Shown here: piece by piece, positions 7,067 to 13,566 of the stretch
Layout of the letters: each line of letters opens with the position of its first letter
How positions within the stretch are numbered: position 1 is the stretch's first letter
NCBI GenBank assembly: GCA_017430945.1
Contig: JAFRMB010000094.1
Span: forward strand, 1-22,871
Direction of reading: 5' to 3'
DNA: 22,871 bases
DNA from: Clostridia bacterium
Lineage (GTDB): Bacteria > Bacillota_A > Clostridia > Christensenellales > Aristaeellaceae
Made by a program: the position numbers and the translations under genes
The notes under the pieces: model-generated
What the model saw: only the letters and a program-made list of their open reading frames with translations
Database searches by the model: none
Told to the model about the DNA's origin: nothing

Positions 7067-7300
7067 ATGAGAGACATATTGTTGGTGCTCGGCCTGATCC
7101 TGCTGCTTGTGTACGGCTTCCGGCTGATGGGCCGCCTGGACGAATATCTCGATCCTTCACGCACAAAAAGCCATTCCCGCCGCGGCCGCAGCGCGCGACG
7201 GGAAGGGACGCTTTTCGGCGGCGCTGCGCCGGTCAGGACCTCCAAAGGTCGTGCGGGTCGCAGTACCCGCGGGCCGCGACCGCCCCGTCGCCCCCGATGA
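7067..7300 (+). CDS. Small single-pass membrane protein following ktrA
   Basis: A 77-aa ORF 27 bp after ktrA, preceded by AAAGGAGT. Residues 3-20 (DILLVLGLILLLVYGFRL) form one membrane segment, followed by MGRLDEYLDP. Small one-pass proteins of this kind often follow trkA/ktrA genes in Clostridia (from memory). The tail from about residue 33 is Arg/Gly-rich and low in complexity. Its DNA first covers a terminator-like hairpin (7165-7215) and then the antisense of the desulfoferrodoxin 3' end (from 7233). The N-terminal half therefore looks genuine, while the tail may be read-through of a truncated gene. Function unknown. Confidence 0.5.
   Translation: MRDILLVLGLILLLVYGFRLMGRLDEYLDPSRTKSHSRRGRSARREGTLFGGAAPVRTSKGRAGRSTRGPRPPRRPR
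7165..7215. terminator. Probable bidirectional terminator between small membrane ORF and desulfoferrodoxin
   Basis: AAAAAGCCATTCCCG on the left can pair imperfectly with CGGGAAGGGACGCTTTT on the right (core TTCCCG/CGGGAA plus GC pairs around an internal loop), ending in runs of T on both strands. It begins 17 bp past the desulfoferrodoxin stop, where a terminator for the leftward gene is expected. Confidence 0.5.
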
Positions 7301-7589
7301 GCGCGAACGCGGCGACGGGCCGCAGCGCCTTGCGCTGTCGGCCTTTTTTGTTTCAGAGAGGATCCATTCGACGCAGTGGGCACCCGGCATGGGGCGCTCC
7401 ACCGAGCCGACCGTGACGGCGGCGGTCCGGCCGTCCACCCGGACGACGGGCACGTGCTTTTCGCCCGCCGCGTCGGCGGTGTCGGGCGCGGGGGGGCTCC
7501 ATCTCCTCGCCGCAGCAGTGGCAGCGCACGCCGGGATCGTGGATGTGGGCGATGACGTTGCCGCAGGGTCCGCATCGGTAGAATGCCAT
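7233..7589 (-). pseudogene. Desulfoferrodoxin (superoxide reductase), broken by two homopolymer frameshifts
   Basis: Three overlapping frames together give one 118-aa desulfoferrodoxin (Dx rubredoxin-like domain plus superoxide reductase domain), which reduces superoxide to peroxide in anaerobes. Segment 1 (from ATG 7589, after AGGAG) has MAFYRCGPCGNV with centre-I cysteines C6, C9, C25 and C26. Segment 2 has GEKHVPVVRVDG and AHCVEWILSET. Segment 3 has YCDPHDLW and a TGA at 7235-7233. The first break is at a run of seven G (7490-7496, plus strand), which needs one base fewer. The second is at a run of six T (7344-7349), which needs one base more. The two cancel, restoring the normal length. 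At the position of the usual VEHPM iron-ligand histidine the sequence reads VERPM (R65). Either a decaying gene or two sequencing errors. Confidence 0.85.
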
Positions 7590-7719
7590 GTCGATCTCCT
7601 GCTCCGGGCGGAGCGGCCGCTCTCCTCGTTCATTTCAAAGGTGCCGGGGATGGGGGACGCGCGGGCCTTCTTCGCGGATCCCGTCCCGGGGAGCTGTCCG
7701 GTTCCGGATCGCTGGTCCC

Positions 7720-7749
7720 ATTATAGTGAAAAAAGGCGGTGTATGTCAA
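7720..7749 (-). promoter_or_regulatory. Consensus promoter of the desulfoferrodoxin gene
   Basis: Read leftward, TTGACA (7749-7744) and TATAAT (7725-7720) are separated by 18 bp. Both hexamers are perfect matches. The leader to the ATG at 7589 is about 125 nt. An intact promoter in front of a broken frame argues that the gene was recently functional or is misread. Confidence 0.8.
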
Positions 7750-7876
7750 TCATAATCGGGCCCGTGCGCTTCGGCAGAGTTGATGCACCCTTCATCATCC
7801 GCAGATCCTTCGCTGCTCTCCGCTCTGTTGTCTGATCCCCCCGGAACAACTTGACACGGTCGCGGCCGGCAAAGCG

Positions 7877-7906
7877 TTGCGTGGACGCGGGGCGACATGG
7901 TATAAT
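7877..7906 (+). promoter_or_regulatory. Extended -10 promoter of cbiD
   Basis: A perfect TATAAT at 7901-7906 with TGG immediately upstream makes an extended -10. The best -35 is TTGCGT at 7877-7882 with an 18-bp spacer. A separate TTGACA at 7851 is too far away (44 bp) to pair with it. Confidence 0.65.
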
Positions 7907-7912
7907 CATGCT

Positions 7913-7933
7913 GACGGATCCCGGGGATCCGTC
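7913..7933 (+). promoter_or_regulatory. Hairpin at the 5' end of the cbiD transcript
   Basis: GACGGATCC (7913-7921) pairs perfectly with GGATCCGTC (7925-7933) across a 3-nt loop, starting about 7 nt after the -10, at the expected transcription start. There is no T-tract, so mRNA stabilisation is more likely than termination. Confidence 0.5.
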
Positions 7934-8034
7934 GCGGGGGATCGGGGCCTATGAGTGCCGCGCGTCGGCCGCGGACGGCGCCGCCTCCGCACTTTGGGCG
8001 TCCGGGCGGCGCTGCGATCATCGGGGGTGGTGCG

Positions 8035-9126
8035 GTGAAGGATCTGCGCGAAGGGTTTACGACCGGCAGCTGCGCGGCGGCGGCGGCGCTGGCCTGCTGC
8101 CTGTGGCAGCGCGACGGGAGGTGCCCGGATCAGGTATGCATCGTCGTGCCCGAGGGCCGGTCCTATGCGCCGGTCATCATCTCCCACGCGGACGGCCGGT
8201 GCGGCGTCATCAAGGACAGCGGGGACGATCCCGACATCACGGACGGCATGGAGGTCGTCGTCGGGGTGGAGCTCCTGCCCGGCGACGGCCCGATCGCCTT
8301 TGCCGCGGGCGAGGGCGTGGGCATCGTCACGGCGTGCGGCCTGAAGGTCCCGCCGGGCGAACCGGCCATCAACCCGGTGCCGCGGCGGATGATCGAAGAG
8401 GCCGTGCGCACCGTCTTCGGCCCGCGGGCGGCGCGGGTGACGGTGGCCATCCCCGGCGGCGCGGAGATCGCGCGGAGGACGTTCAATCCGCGCCTGGGGA
8501 TCGAAGGCGGCCTGTCCGTGCTCGGGACCAGCGGCATCGTGCGGCCGATGAGCGACGAGGCGCTGCGCGACGCCATGCTGCTGGAGCTTCAGATGCGCGT
8601 GCGACAGGGGAGACGGGACCTCGTGTTCACCTTCGGCAACCAGGGTGAGGCGGCCATGCGGCGGCTCGATCCCGAGAGCTGCATCATCCAGATCAGCAAC
8701 GAGGTGGGCTTTATGCTGGACAGCGCGCTCGAGCTGGGCGTCAGGCGCGTGCTGCTGGGCGGTCACCCCGGAAAACTCAGCAAAGTCGCGGCGGGCTGCA
8801 TGCAGACCCACTCGAAGTACGGCGACGGCCGCCGCGAGGCGATCATCGCCCAGCTGGCCCTGATGCGCGCGCCGGCAGAGCTGATCGAGGCCGTCTACGG
8901 ATGCGCCACGACGGACGCGGCCGTCCGCTGTATCCGGGAGGCCGGCTTTGACGGGGTGTGGGATCGCCTGGCGGCCGCGGCGAGGCGATATTGCCGGCTG
9001 CGCGTCCGGAACGGCATGGAGATCGCCGTCGTGTTCGTCGACGGTCAGGGCGAGGTGCTGGGCGAATGCCGGGAGGACGCAGGCGGATCCGCGCCCCGGC
9101 CGCGCGGTGGACCGGACCGGGCCTGA
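8035..9126 (+). CDS. cbiD: Cobalt-precorrin-5B C1-methyltransferase (anaerobic cobalamin pathway)
   Basis: A 363-aa CbiD-family protein, which methylates C1 of cobalt-precorrin-5B using S-adenosylmethionine in anaerobic corrin-ring synthesis. The family N-terminus REGFTTGSCAAAAA is at residues 5-18. Other typical CbiD stretches are KDSGDDPDITDG, GEPAINPVPRRMI and LLGGHPGKLSKVAAG. A GTG at 8035 is chosen because it puts the FTTG motif at the usual distance from the N-terminus; the upstream ATG at 7951 would add 28 unrelated residues. The Shine-Dalgarno is weak (GGGGGTGG). No other cob/cbi gene is in the window, so it is separated from the rest of the pathway or the rest lies elsewhere. Confidence 0.93.
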   Translation: MKDLREGFTTGSCAAAAALACCLWQRDGRCPDQVCIVVPEGRSYAPVIISHADGRCGVIKDSGDDPDITDGMEVVVGVELLPGDGPIAFAAGEGVGIVTACGLKVPPGEPAINPVPRRMIEEAVRTVFGPRAARVTVAIPGGAEIARRTFNPRLGIEGGLSVLGTSGIVRPMSDEALRDAMLLELQMRVRQGRRDLVFTFGNQGEAAMRRLDPESCIIQISNEVGFMLDSALELGVRRVLLGGHPGKLSKVAAGCMQTHSKYGDGRREAIIAQLALMRAPAELIEAVYGCATTDAAVRCIREAGFDGVWDRLAAAARRYCRLRVRNGMEIAVVFVDGQGEVLGECREDAGGSAPRPRGGPDRA

Positions 9127-9183
9127 CGCGGCGAACGTTCGGCAGCCGGTCGCATACCGGCGCGACCCCCATTATATCATGAT

Positions 9184-9549
9184 ATGCGGATCATACGGGG
9201 AGAGGCCGACGATCAGAACATGTGTCGCCGACAGCGCCAGGCTCAGAAGATCGTGGACGCGTATCTCGACAGGAACGGCAGGCTCTCTTACGCCCTGCTC
9301 AACAAGGACATGATACGATTCGCCCATTCCAGCAGCGTGGTCCGGAAGATGCTGGGCGCCGGGGCAGACCTCGAGGCGATCCGCCTCTATGCCGTCGGCA
9401 CGAAGTTCCGCGGCATCACGGGCAACCGGGCGCTGACCGACGAGCAGGTCCTCAGGATGGTGGACCTGCTGGACGAGGTCAGCCCCAAGGGCGTGCTGAA
9501 GGAATTCAACGACGAGATCCTTCGGAGCCTGAAGGGGAAAAAGAGATAG
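9184..9549 (+). CDS. Conserved-looking hypothetical protein (small, basic-helical)
   Basis: The open frame is up to 121 aa; I do not recognise a family. It is predicted soluble and mostly helical, with a charged middle (IVDAYLDRNGRLSYALLNKD), a GTKFRGITGNRALT loop and a Lys/Arg-rich end. The ATG at 9184 has no ribosome binding site. The ATG at 9220 follows GGGGAGAGG (9197-9205, 14 nt away) and may be the true start, giving 109 aa. A TATATC/TATCAT-like -10 at 9173-9180 is weak. It ends before a clear terminator at 9581-9605, so it and possibly cbiD share a transcript end. Codon pattern matches its neighbours, supporting a real gene. Confidence 0.65.
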   Translation: MRIIRGEADDQNMCRRQRQAQKIVDAYLDRNGRLSYALLNKDMIRFAHSSSVVRKMLGAGADLEAIRLYAVGTKFRGITGNRALTDEQVLRMVDLLDEVSPKGVLKEFNDEILRSLKGKKR

Positions 9550-9580
9550 GGCGCGCGTGCCGGGCGGCCGGAGCGGGAAG

Positions 9581-9605
9581 GCGTCACCGAAGGGTGGCGC
9601 TTTTT
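9581..9605 (+). terminator. Rho-independent terminator
   Basis: GCGTCACC (9581-9588) pairs with GGTGGCGC (9593-9600) with one G-T wobble across the tetraloop GAAG, followed by TTTTT. It ends the cbiD/hypothetical region. Confidence 0.9.
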
Positions 9606-9658
9606 CGCTTCCGGATCTGCAGTGCAGATAAAAATTCTTCGATCCGGCGCGCCGGGCG

Positions 9659-9688
9659 TTGCAGGACGGGCGCGGTTTATTGTACAAT
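9659..9688 (+). promoter_or_regulatory. Promoter of the M28 peptidase gene
   Basis: TTGCAG (9659-9664) and TACAAT (9683-9688) are separated by 18 bp. Transcription from here would start near 9695, which rules out the in-frame ATG at 9659 as the translation start. Confidence 0.6.
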
Positions 9689-9766
9689 ACTGTCATACGG
9701 GACGAAGCGCCTGCCACGGCCGGAAGGCGCCGGGGGCCCGCGGGACAGGCGCGGCGGAGGCGGGCG

Positions 9767-10987
9767 ATGGACGGCGTATTTCGGAAGATGAGGCTGGATT
9801 GCAGGCGGCCCGTCGAAGACATGATCGACGGGATCGGGCACATGTGCCGCGACATGGAGCAGCGCGCGCCGGGCAGCGCCGGCGAGCGCGAGGCGGCGGA
9901 GCACCTGGCGCGCGTGCTGAGGACCGAATGCGGGTGCGACGACGTGCGCCTGGAGACCTTCCGGCCGCATCCGGCCGCGTTCTACGGCTACTTCTGGTTT
10001 TCCATGGCGTTCGACGTGCTGTGCGCGCTGCTGTACTTCGTCTCTCCCTGGCTGAGCATCCTCTCCGGCTGCGCGGCGCTGTTTCTGTTCGTGGTCCAGT
10101 TCGGCCTGTACCGGCAGGTCATCGACCCGCTGTTCCCGGAGCGGGAGAGCTGCAACGTGACGGCCGTGCGCCGCTGTTCGGGCGAGGTGGAGCGAAGGGT
10201 CTTCCTCAACGGCCACATCGACGCCGCGTGGGAGTTCCCGCTGAACCATCGCTTCGGCGGCCTGGTGTTCGAGATCCCCGGCGTGATGGCGCTGATCGGC
10301 GTGCTGTTCTATCTGACCGTCTCCGCATGCGCGCTTCTGGGCGCCGGCGCATGGACGGGCACGGCGGCGCGGTGGGGGCTCATCTTCATCCCGTTCTTCG
10401 TGCTGGTCGGCGGCACCTATGACCCCAGGCGCGTGGTGGACGGCGCGAACGACGATCTGACGGGCTGCTGGATGGGCATCGCGCTGCTGCGGGACATGCA
10501 GCGGCGGGGCATCGTGCCGGCGCATACGGAGATGGGCGTCATCCTGACGGGGTCCGAAGAGGCCGGGCTGCGCGGCGCGAAGGCGTGGTGCCGGCGGCAC
10601 GGCGGGGATCATCGGGACGTGCCCACCTTCATCATCTGCTTCGACACGATCCACGATCCTGCGCATCTGATGGTCAACGCCCGCGACCTGAACGGAACGC
10701 TGCGGGCGGACGAGGGGCTCTGCGCGGCGTTTCTGGAGGCGGCGAGGGAGGCCGGCATCCCCTGCCGGCGCGGCTGGGTGCCGCCCTTTGGCGGCGCGAC
10801 GGACAGCGCCGCGTTCACGCAGGGCGGGTTCCGCTCGGTGGGCATCACCGGGCTGAACCACAGGCTGGAGGACTACTACCATACGCGCCGCGACACCTGG
10901 GACAATCTCGACGCGGCGGGCCTTGAGAACTGCTACCGGGCGACGGTCGGGATGCTCGAGAGGATCGACGCGGGGATGCTGGACTGA
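9767..10987 (+). CDS. M28-family zinc metallopeptidase with membrane segments
   Basis: A 406-aa peptidase of family M28 (two-zinc aminopeptidases). Visible metal and catalytic motifs in order: NGHID (H150, D152), GANDDLTG (D229), GSEEAG (catalytic E264 and metal ligand E265), CFDTIHDP (D293) and YYHTRRDT (H372). All five ligand positions are present, so an active enzyme is expected. Two hydrophobic blocks are unusual: about residues 75-115, before the first motif, and about 165-216, between the HxD and NDD motifs. They suggest a membrane-anchored enzyme. The start at 9767 follows GGAGGCGGG and lies downstream of the promoter at 9659-9688. Substrate unknown; amino-terminal trimming of peptides is the family activity. 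Confidence 0.88.
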   Translation: MDGVFRKMRLDCRRPVEDMIDGIGHMCRDMEQRAPGSAGEREAAEHLARVLRTECGCDDVRLETFRPHPAAFYGYFWFSMAFDVLCALLYFVSPWLSILSGCAALFLFVVQFGLYRQVIDPLFPERESCNVTAVRRCSGEVERRVFLNGHIDAAWEFPLNHRFGGLVFEIPGVMALIGVLFYLTVSACALLGAGAWTGTAARWGLIFIPFFVLVGGTYDPRRVVDGANDDLTGCWMGIALLRDMQRRGIVPAHTEMGVILTGSEEAGLRGAKAWCRRHGGDHRDVPTFIICFDTIHDPAHLMVNARDLNGTLRADEGLCAAFLEAAREAGIPCRRGWVPPFGGATDSAAFTQGGFRSVGITGLNHRLEDYYHTRRDTWDNLDAAGLENCYRATVGMLERIDAGMLD

Positions 10988-11017
10988 GGCGTGCCGGGCG
11001 CCGATACCCGGAGCACC

Positions 11018-11065
11018 GGACGGATCATGAAAGCGAGGTCGGGACGGATCATGAGGACGAGGGCC
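11018..11065 (+). repeat. 24-bp near-tandem duplication at a gene start
   Basis: GGACGGATCATGA occurs at 11018-11030 and again at 11042-11054, with the following CGAGG also repeated, so two adjacent 24-bp units agree at about 19 of 24 positions. The unit is a multiple of three and carries the ATG, which creates two in-frame start codons for the secreted protein. Confidence 0.75.
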
Positions 11066-11983
11066 ATGTGTATCCTGCTGCTGGCGCTGATGGCGGGGCT
11101 GCTGCCCGCATACGCGTCCGCACCGGCGCCGGTGACCGTGCCGGGCCGGGCGGAGGACCGGGCGGAGACGCTGCTGCCGGGACATGGATACGCGCTGGCC
11201 GAGGTGCGGCGGGTGGACGGGCGGCAGGGCATCGCCTGGGAGGACGGCGCGTACTGGGTCAGCGGGAGCGCTTCGCTTTCCCGCTATGACGCCTCGTGGC
11301 AGCTGATCGAACGGAACGATGCCCCGTTCGACGGCCTGGGCGGCGGCGTGGATCACATCGGGGACATCGATGTGTATGGCGGGGAGCTGTTCGCCGGCGT
11401 CGAGCGGTTCGCCGACGGGCGCGCAGAGGACATCCGGATCGCGGTGTATGACGCCGGGACGCTGGGATTGAAGCGCTGCTATCCCTTCGAGCCGTCGAGC
11501 GGCCAGACGGAGGTCTCGGGCATCGCGGTCGACCCGGACCACCGGATCATCTGGATGTGCTCGTGGGCAGACGGAGAGAGCGGGCGGTACCTGTACAAGT
11601 ACGCGCTGGACGGCGGCGCGTACCTCGGGAAGGTCCACCTGCAATGCCCGCCGCAGTGGCTCCAGGGCGTGGCGTACCGCGACGGATACCTGTATCTGAC
11701 GGCGGATGACGGCACCGCCGATCTGGGAGAGCCCGACCACCTGTATCGCGGGAAGGCCGATCCGGACAGGACCAGCATGACGGTGGCGCTGGAAAGGACG
11801 TTCGACGACGTGACGATGCAGGGCGAGATGGAGGGCGTCTGCTTCGACAGGCAGGGCGGCCGCCTGTTGATCAGCTACAACCGCGGGGCGCAGGTCGTGC
11901 TGGGGATGCCCATGGGGTTCTACGAGGGTTACGAAGAGGAGATCCACGAGGTGTTCATCTACGACATGAAGGCGCGCGGATGA
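11051..11983 (+). CDS. Secreted protein of unknown function (possible beta-propeller)
   Basis: A 310-aa predicted exported protein. The start MRTRAM is followed by a hydrophobic core (CILLLALMAGLLPA) and an AYASA-like cleavage site. The mature part has repeated short beta-type units with aromatic/Asp patterns: QGIAWEDGAYWVSG, GIAVDPDHRIIWMCSW, GVAYRDGYLYLTADD and GVCFDRQGGRLLISY. These look like blades of a propeller, as in YncE/SMP-30-like proteins. No catalytic motif is recognisable. The in-frame ATG at 11027 is an alternative start (318 aa); the two starts lie in a 24-bp near-tandem duplication. The gene lies 63 bp after the M28 peptidase and could be cotranscribed with it. Confidence 0.75.
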   Translation: MRTRAMCILLLALMAGLLPAYASAPAPVTVPGRAEDRAETLLPGHGYALAEVRRVDGRQGIAWEDGAYWVSGSASLSRYDASWQLIERNDAPFDGLGGGVDHIGDIDVYGGELFAGVERFADGRAEDIRIAVYDAGTLGLKRCYPFEPSSGQTEVSGIAVDPDHRIIWMCSWADGESGRYLYKYALDGGAYLGKVHLQCPPQWLQGVAYRDGYLYLTADDGTADLGEPDHLYRGKADPDRTSMTVALERTFDDVTMQGEMEGVCFDRQGGRLLISYNRGAQVVLGMPMGFYEGYEEEIHEVFIYDMKARG

Positions 11984-12052
11984 CCGGCGAGGAGGCGCCC
12001 GCAGGGCGGCTGCCCGGGCGGGGGCTGTCCTGCGGCGCAGACGGAGGGGACG

Positions 12053-12877
12053 ATGAGCTTCAGGAAGCTGACGGGTACGGCTCTGATCGTGTTCGCGGCC
12101 GCGTTCACGGTCTATCTTTCCGCCGTCATGATCCGCCGGATCAGATCGGTGGTCCTGAAGGACATCTATGTGAAGGTGTTCCGCTACGAGCTGGCCGTGT
12201 GCGCGATGTTCATGCTGCTGGCGCTGGATGTGCGCTTCGACCTTCTTGCGGGGCCAGGGCCTGTGGCGCTGATGGCGGCGGGCCGGGTCGCGCGGATCGC
12301 TTTGGCAGCGGCCGCCGCCGTGATGCTGTTCTTCGCGGCGAGGATCGCGGTCGCGGGGACTAGGCGCGATGCGTCCACGGCACGGTGGGCCATCGTGCTG
12401 GGGCTGGCGCTCGAAGACGGCCGGCCGACCGGCGACCTGCTCGCCAGGATGGATGCCGCCGAAGCCTATGCGCGGGAGGTGCCGGACGCGGTCCTCATAC
12501 TGAGCGGCGGGAATCCGGACGGTTCTGGACGGACCGAAGCGGCCGTCATGCGCGAGCTGCTCATCGGGCGCGGCGTCGCCGATGCGCGGATGCTGCTGGA
12601 GGATCGTTCGACATCCACCCGCGAGAACTTCCGAAACGCCGCGCGGATGATCGATCCCGGTGAGCCCGTCGCGCTGATCAGCAGCGACTGCCACATGGAC
12701 AGGGCCGTCCGGTCGGCGAAGGCCGCGGGCTTTTCCCGCGTCGTCAGGCGTCCGGCCCCGTCATCCGTCGCGCTTTACGGCGCGAACGTCATGTGGGAGG
12801 TGATGATGGCGTTGAACGAGCTGACGCTGAAATGGGGATCCGGGCGGTCCCGCGGCGCGCGGCGCGACCCGAAATGA
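12053..12877 (+). CDS. DUF218 (SanA/YdcF/ElyC-like) membrane protein
   Basis: A 274-aa protein with three membrane segments (about 7-28, 47-62 and 82-102) followed by an extracytoplasmic or cytoplasmic DUF218 domain (about 112-255). DUF218 hallmarks are present: VLGLALEDGRPTGDLLARMD, LSGGNPDGSGRTEAAVM, EDRSTSTRENF and ISSDCHMDRAV. E. coli relatives SanA and ElyC act in envelope integrity and peptidoglycan precursor metabolism; the biochemical activity of the domain is unsettled. The start follows GGAGGGG. The next gene begins 31 bp downstream, so they are probably cotranscribed. Confidence 0.88.
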   Translation: MSFRKLTGTALIVFAAAFTVYLSAVMIRRIRSVVLKDIYVKVFRYELAVCAMFMLLALDVRFDLLAGPGPVALMAAGRVARIALAAAAAVMLFFAARIAVAGTRRDASTARWAIVLGLALEDGRPTGDLLARMDAAEAYAREVPDAVLILSGGNPDGSGRTEAAVMRELLIGRGVADARMLLEDRSTSTRENFRNAARMIDPGEPVALISSDCHMDRAVRSAKAAGFSRVVRRPAPSSVALYGANVMWEVMMALNELTLKWGSGRSRGARRDPK

Positions 12878-12908
12878 ACGGGGATCCCGCGCTTACAGGG
12901 AGGCGGAC

Positions 12909-13559
12909 ATGAGGATCGGCGTATTATCGGATACCCACGGCCTGCTGCGGCCGGAGGCGCTGTCGGCGCTCGAGGGCTGCGGCGCCATATTGCACGGCGG
13001 GGACGTCGGCGGGCAGGCGATCCTGGACGCGCTGTCGAAGATCGCCCCGGTGTACGTCGTGCGCGGCAACAACGACAAGGCGTGGGCGGAGCGCATCCCG
13101 GCGGTCCTGGACTTCGAGCTCGCCGGCCTGCGCGTCTGCATGGCCCACCGGAAGAAGGATCTGCCCGCCGACCTGGGCGCCTTTGACCTCGCCGTCTGCG
13201 GGCACAGCCACAGATACGAGGCGTCGCGGCAGGGCCGGACGCTGCTGCTGAATCCCGGCAGCTGCGGGCCGAGGCGCTTTGGCCAGGCCATCACGCTGGC
13301 GGTGCTCGAGGCGGCGGACGGGGAGATCGGCGTCGGGCGCGTCGACATCCCGCACCGGGACGGATCCGCGGCGCCGAAGGCGGCGGACCTGAGGACGCAG
13401 ATCGGCATCGTGATCAAAGAGACGCAGAAGGGGCGCGGACCTGCGGAGATCGCCGCGCGCCACGGGTGGGACGCCGCGTTGGTCATGCAGATCGCCCGGC
13501 TGTACGTCACCCATCCCGGCGTGACCGCGGACGGGATCATGGAGAAGATGGGGGTCTGA
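12909..13559 (+). CDS. YfcE-type metallophosphoesterase with C-terminal extension
   Basis: A 216-aa phosphodiesterase of the YfcE/MJ0936 family. Metal-binding motifs are complete: SDTHG (D8, H10), HGGDVG (D32), GNND (N54 or N55), MAHR (H80) and GHSHR (H99, H101). The core ends near residue 150. The last 60 or so residues (DLRTQIGIVIKETQKGRG and onward) form a helical extension, including AEIAARHGWDAALVMQIARLY, that resembles a helix-turn-helix and is absent from E. coli YfcE (184 aa). GGGAGGCGG precedes the ATG. It lies in a tight rightward run, 7 bp before the next gene. Substrate not predictable. Confidence 0.9.
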   Translation: MRIGVLSDTHGLLRPEALSALEGCGAILHGGDVGGQAILDALSKIAPVYVVRGNNDKAWAERIPAVLDFELAGLRVCMAHRKKDLPADLGAFDLAVCGHSHRYEASRQGRTLLLNPGSCGPRRFGQAITLAVLEAADGEIGVGRVDIPHRDGSAAPKAADLRTQIGIVIKETQKGRGPAEIAARHGWDAALVMQIARLYVTHPGVTADGIMEKMGV

Positions 13560-13566
13560 GTGAGAG

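Larger units (their letters stand above)
7590..8034. other. Divergent intergenic region between desulfoferrodoxin and cbiD
   Basis: The 445-bp gap contains the leftward desulfoferrodoxin promoter (7720-7749) and its leader, the rightward cbiD promoter (about 7877-7906) and a hairpin in the cbiD leader (7913-7933). A GTTGT/ACAAC inverted pair flanks a C-rich loop near 7825-7850. I see no cobalamin riboswitch and no convincing gene. ORFs across it are GC-rich with no recognisable motif. Confidence 0.5.

Noticed and set aside
7851..7856. TTGACA as the -35 of the cbiD promoter
   Set aside because: The TATAAT is 44 bp away and no suitable -10 lies 16-18 bp downstream; the extended -10 with the weak TTGCGT fits better.
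7913..8034. Cobalamin riboswitch in the cbiD leader
   Set aside because: The leader has only a simple hairpin and lacks room and the conserved B12-box-like sequence.
9677..12694. A 1005-aa open frame on the minus strand
   Set aside because: It lies antisense to the M28, secreted and DUF218 genes. Its composition is Arg/His/Pro/Gln-rich, the usual signature of a shadow frame in high-GC coding DNA.
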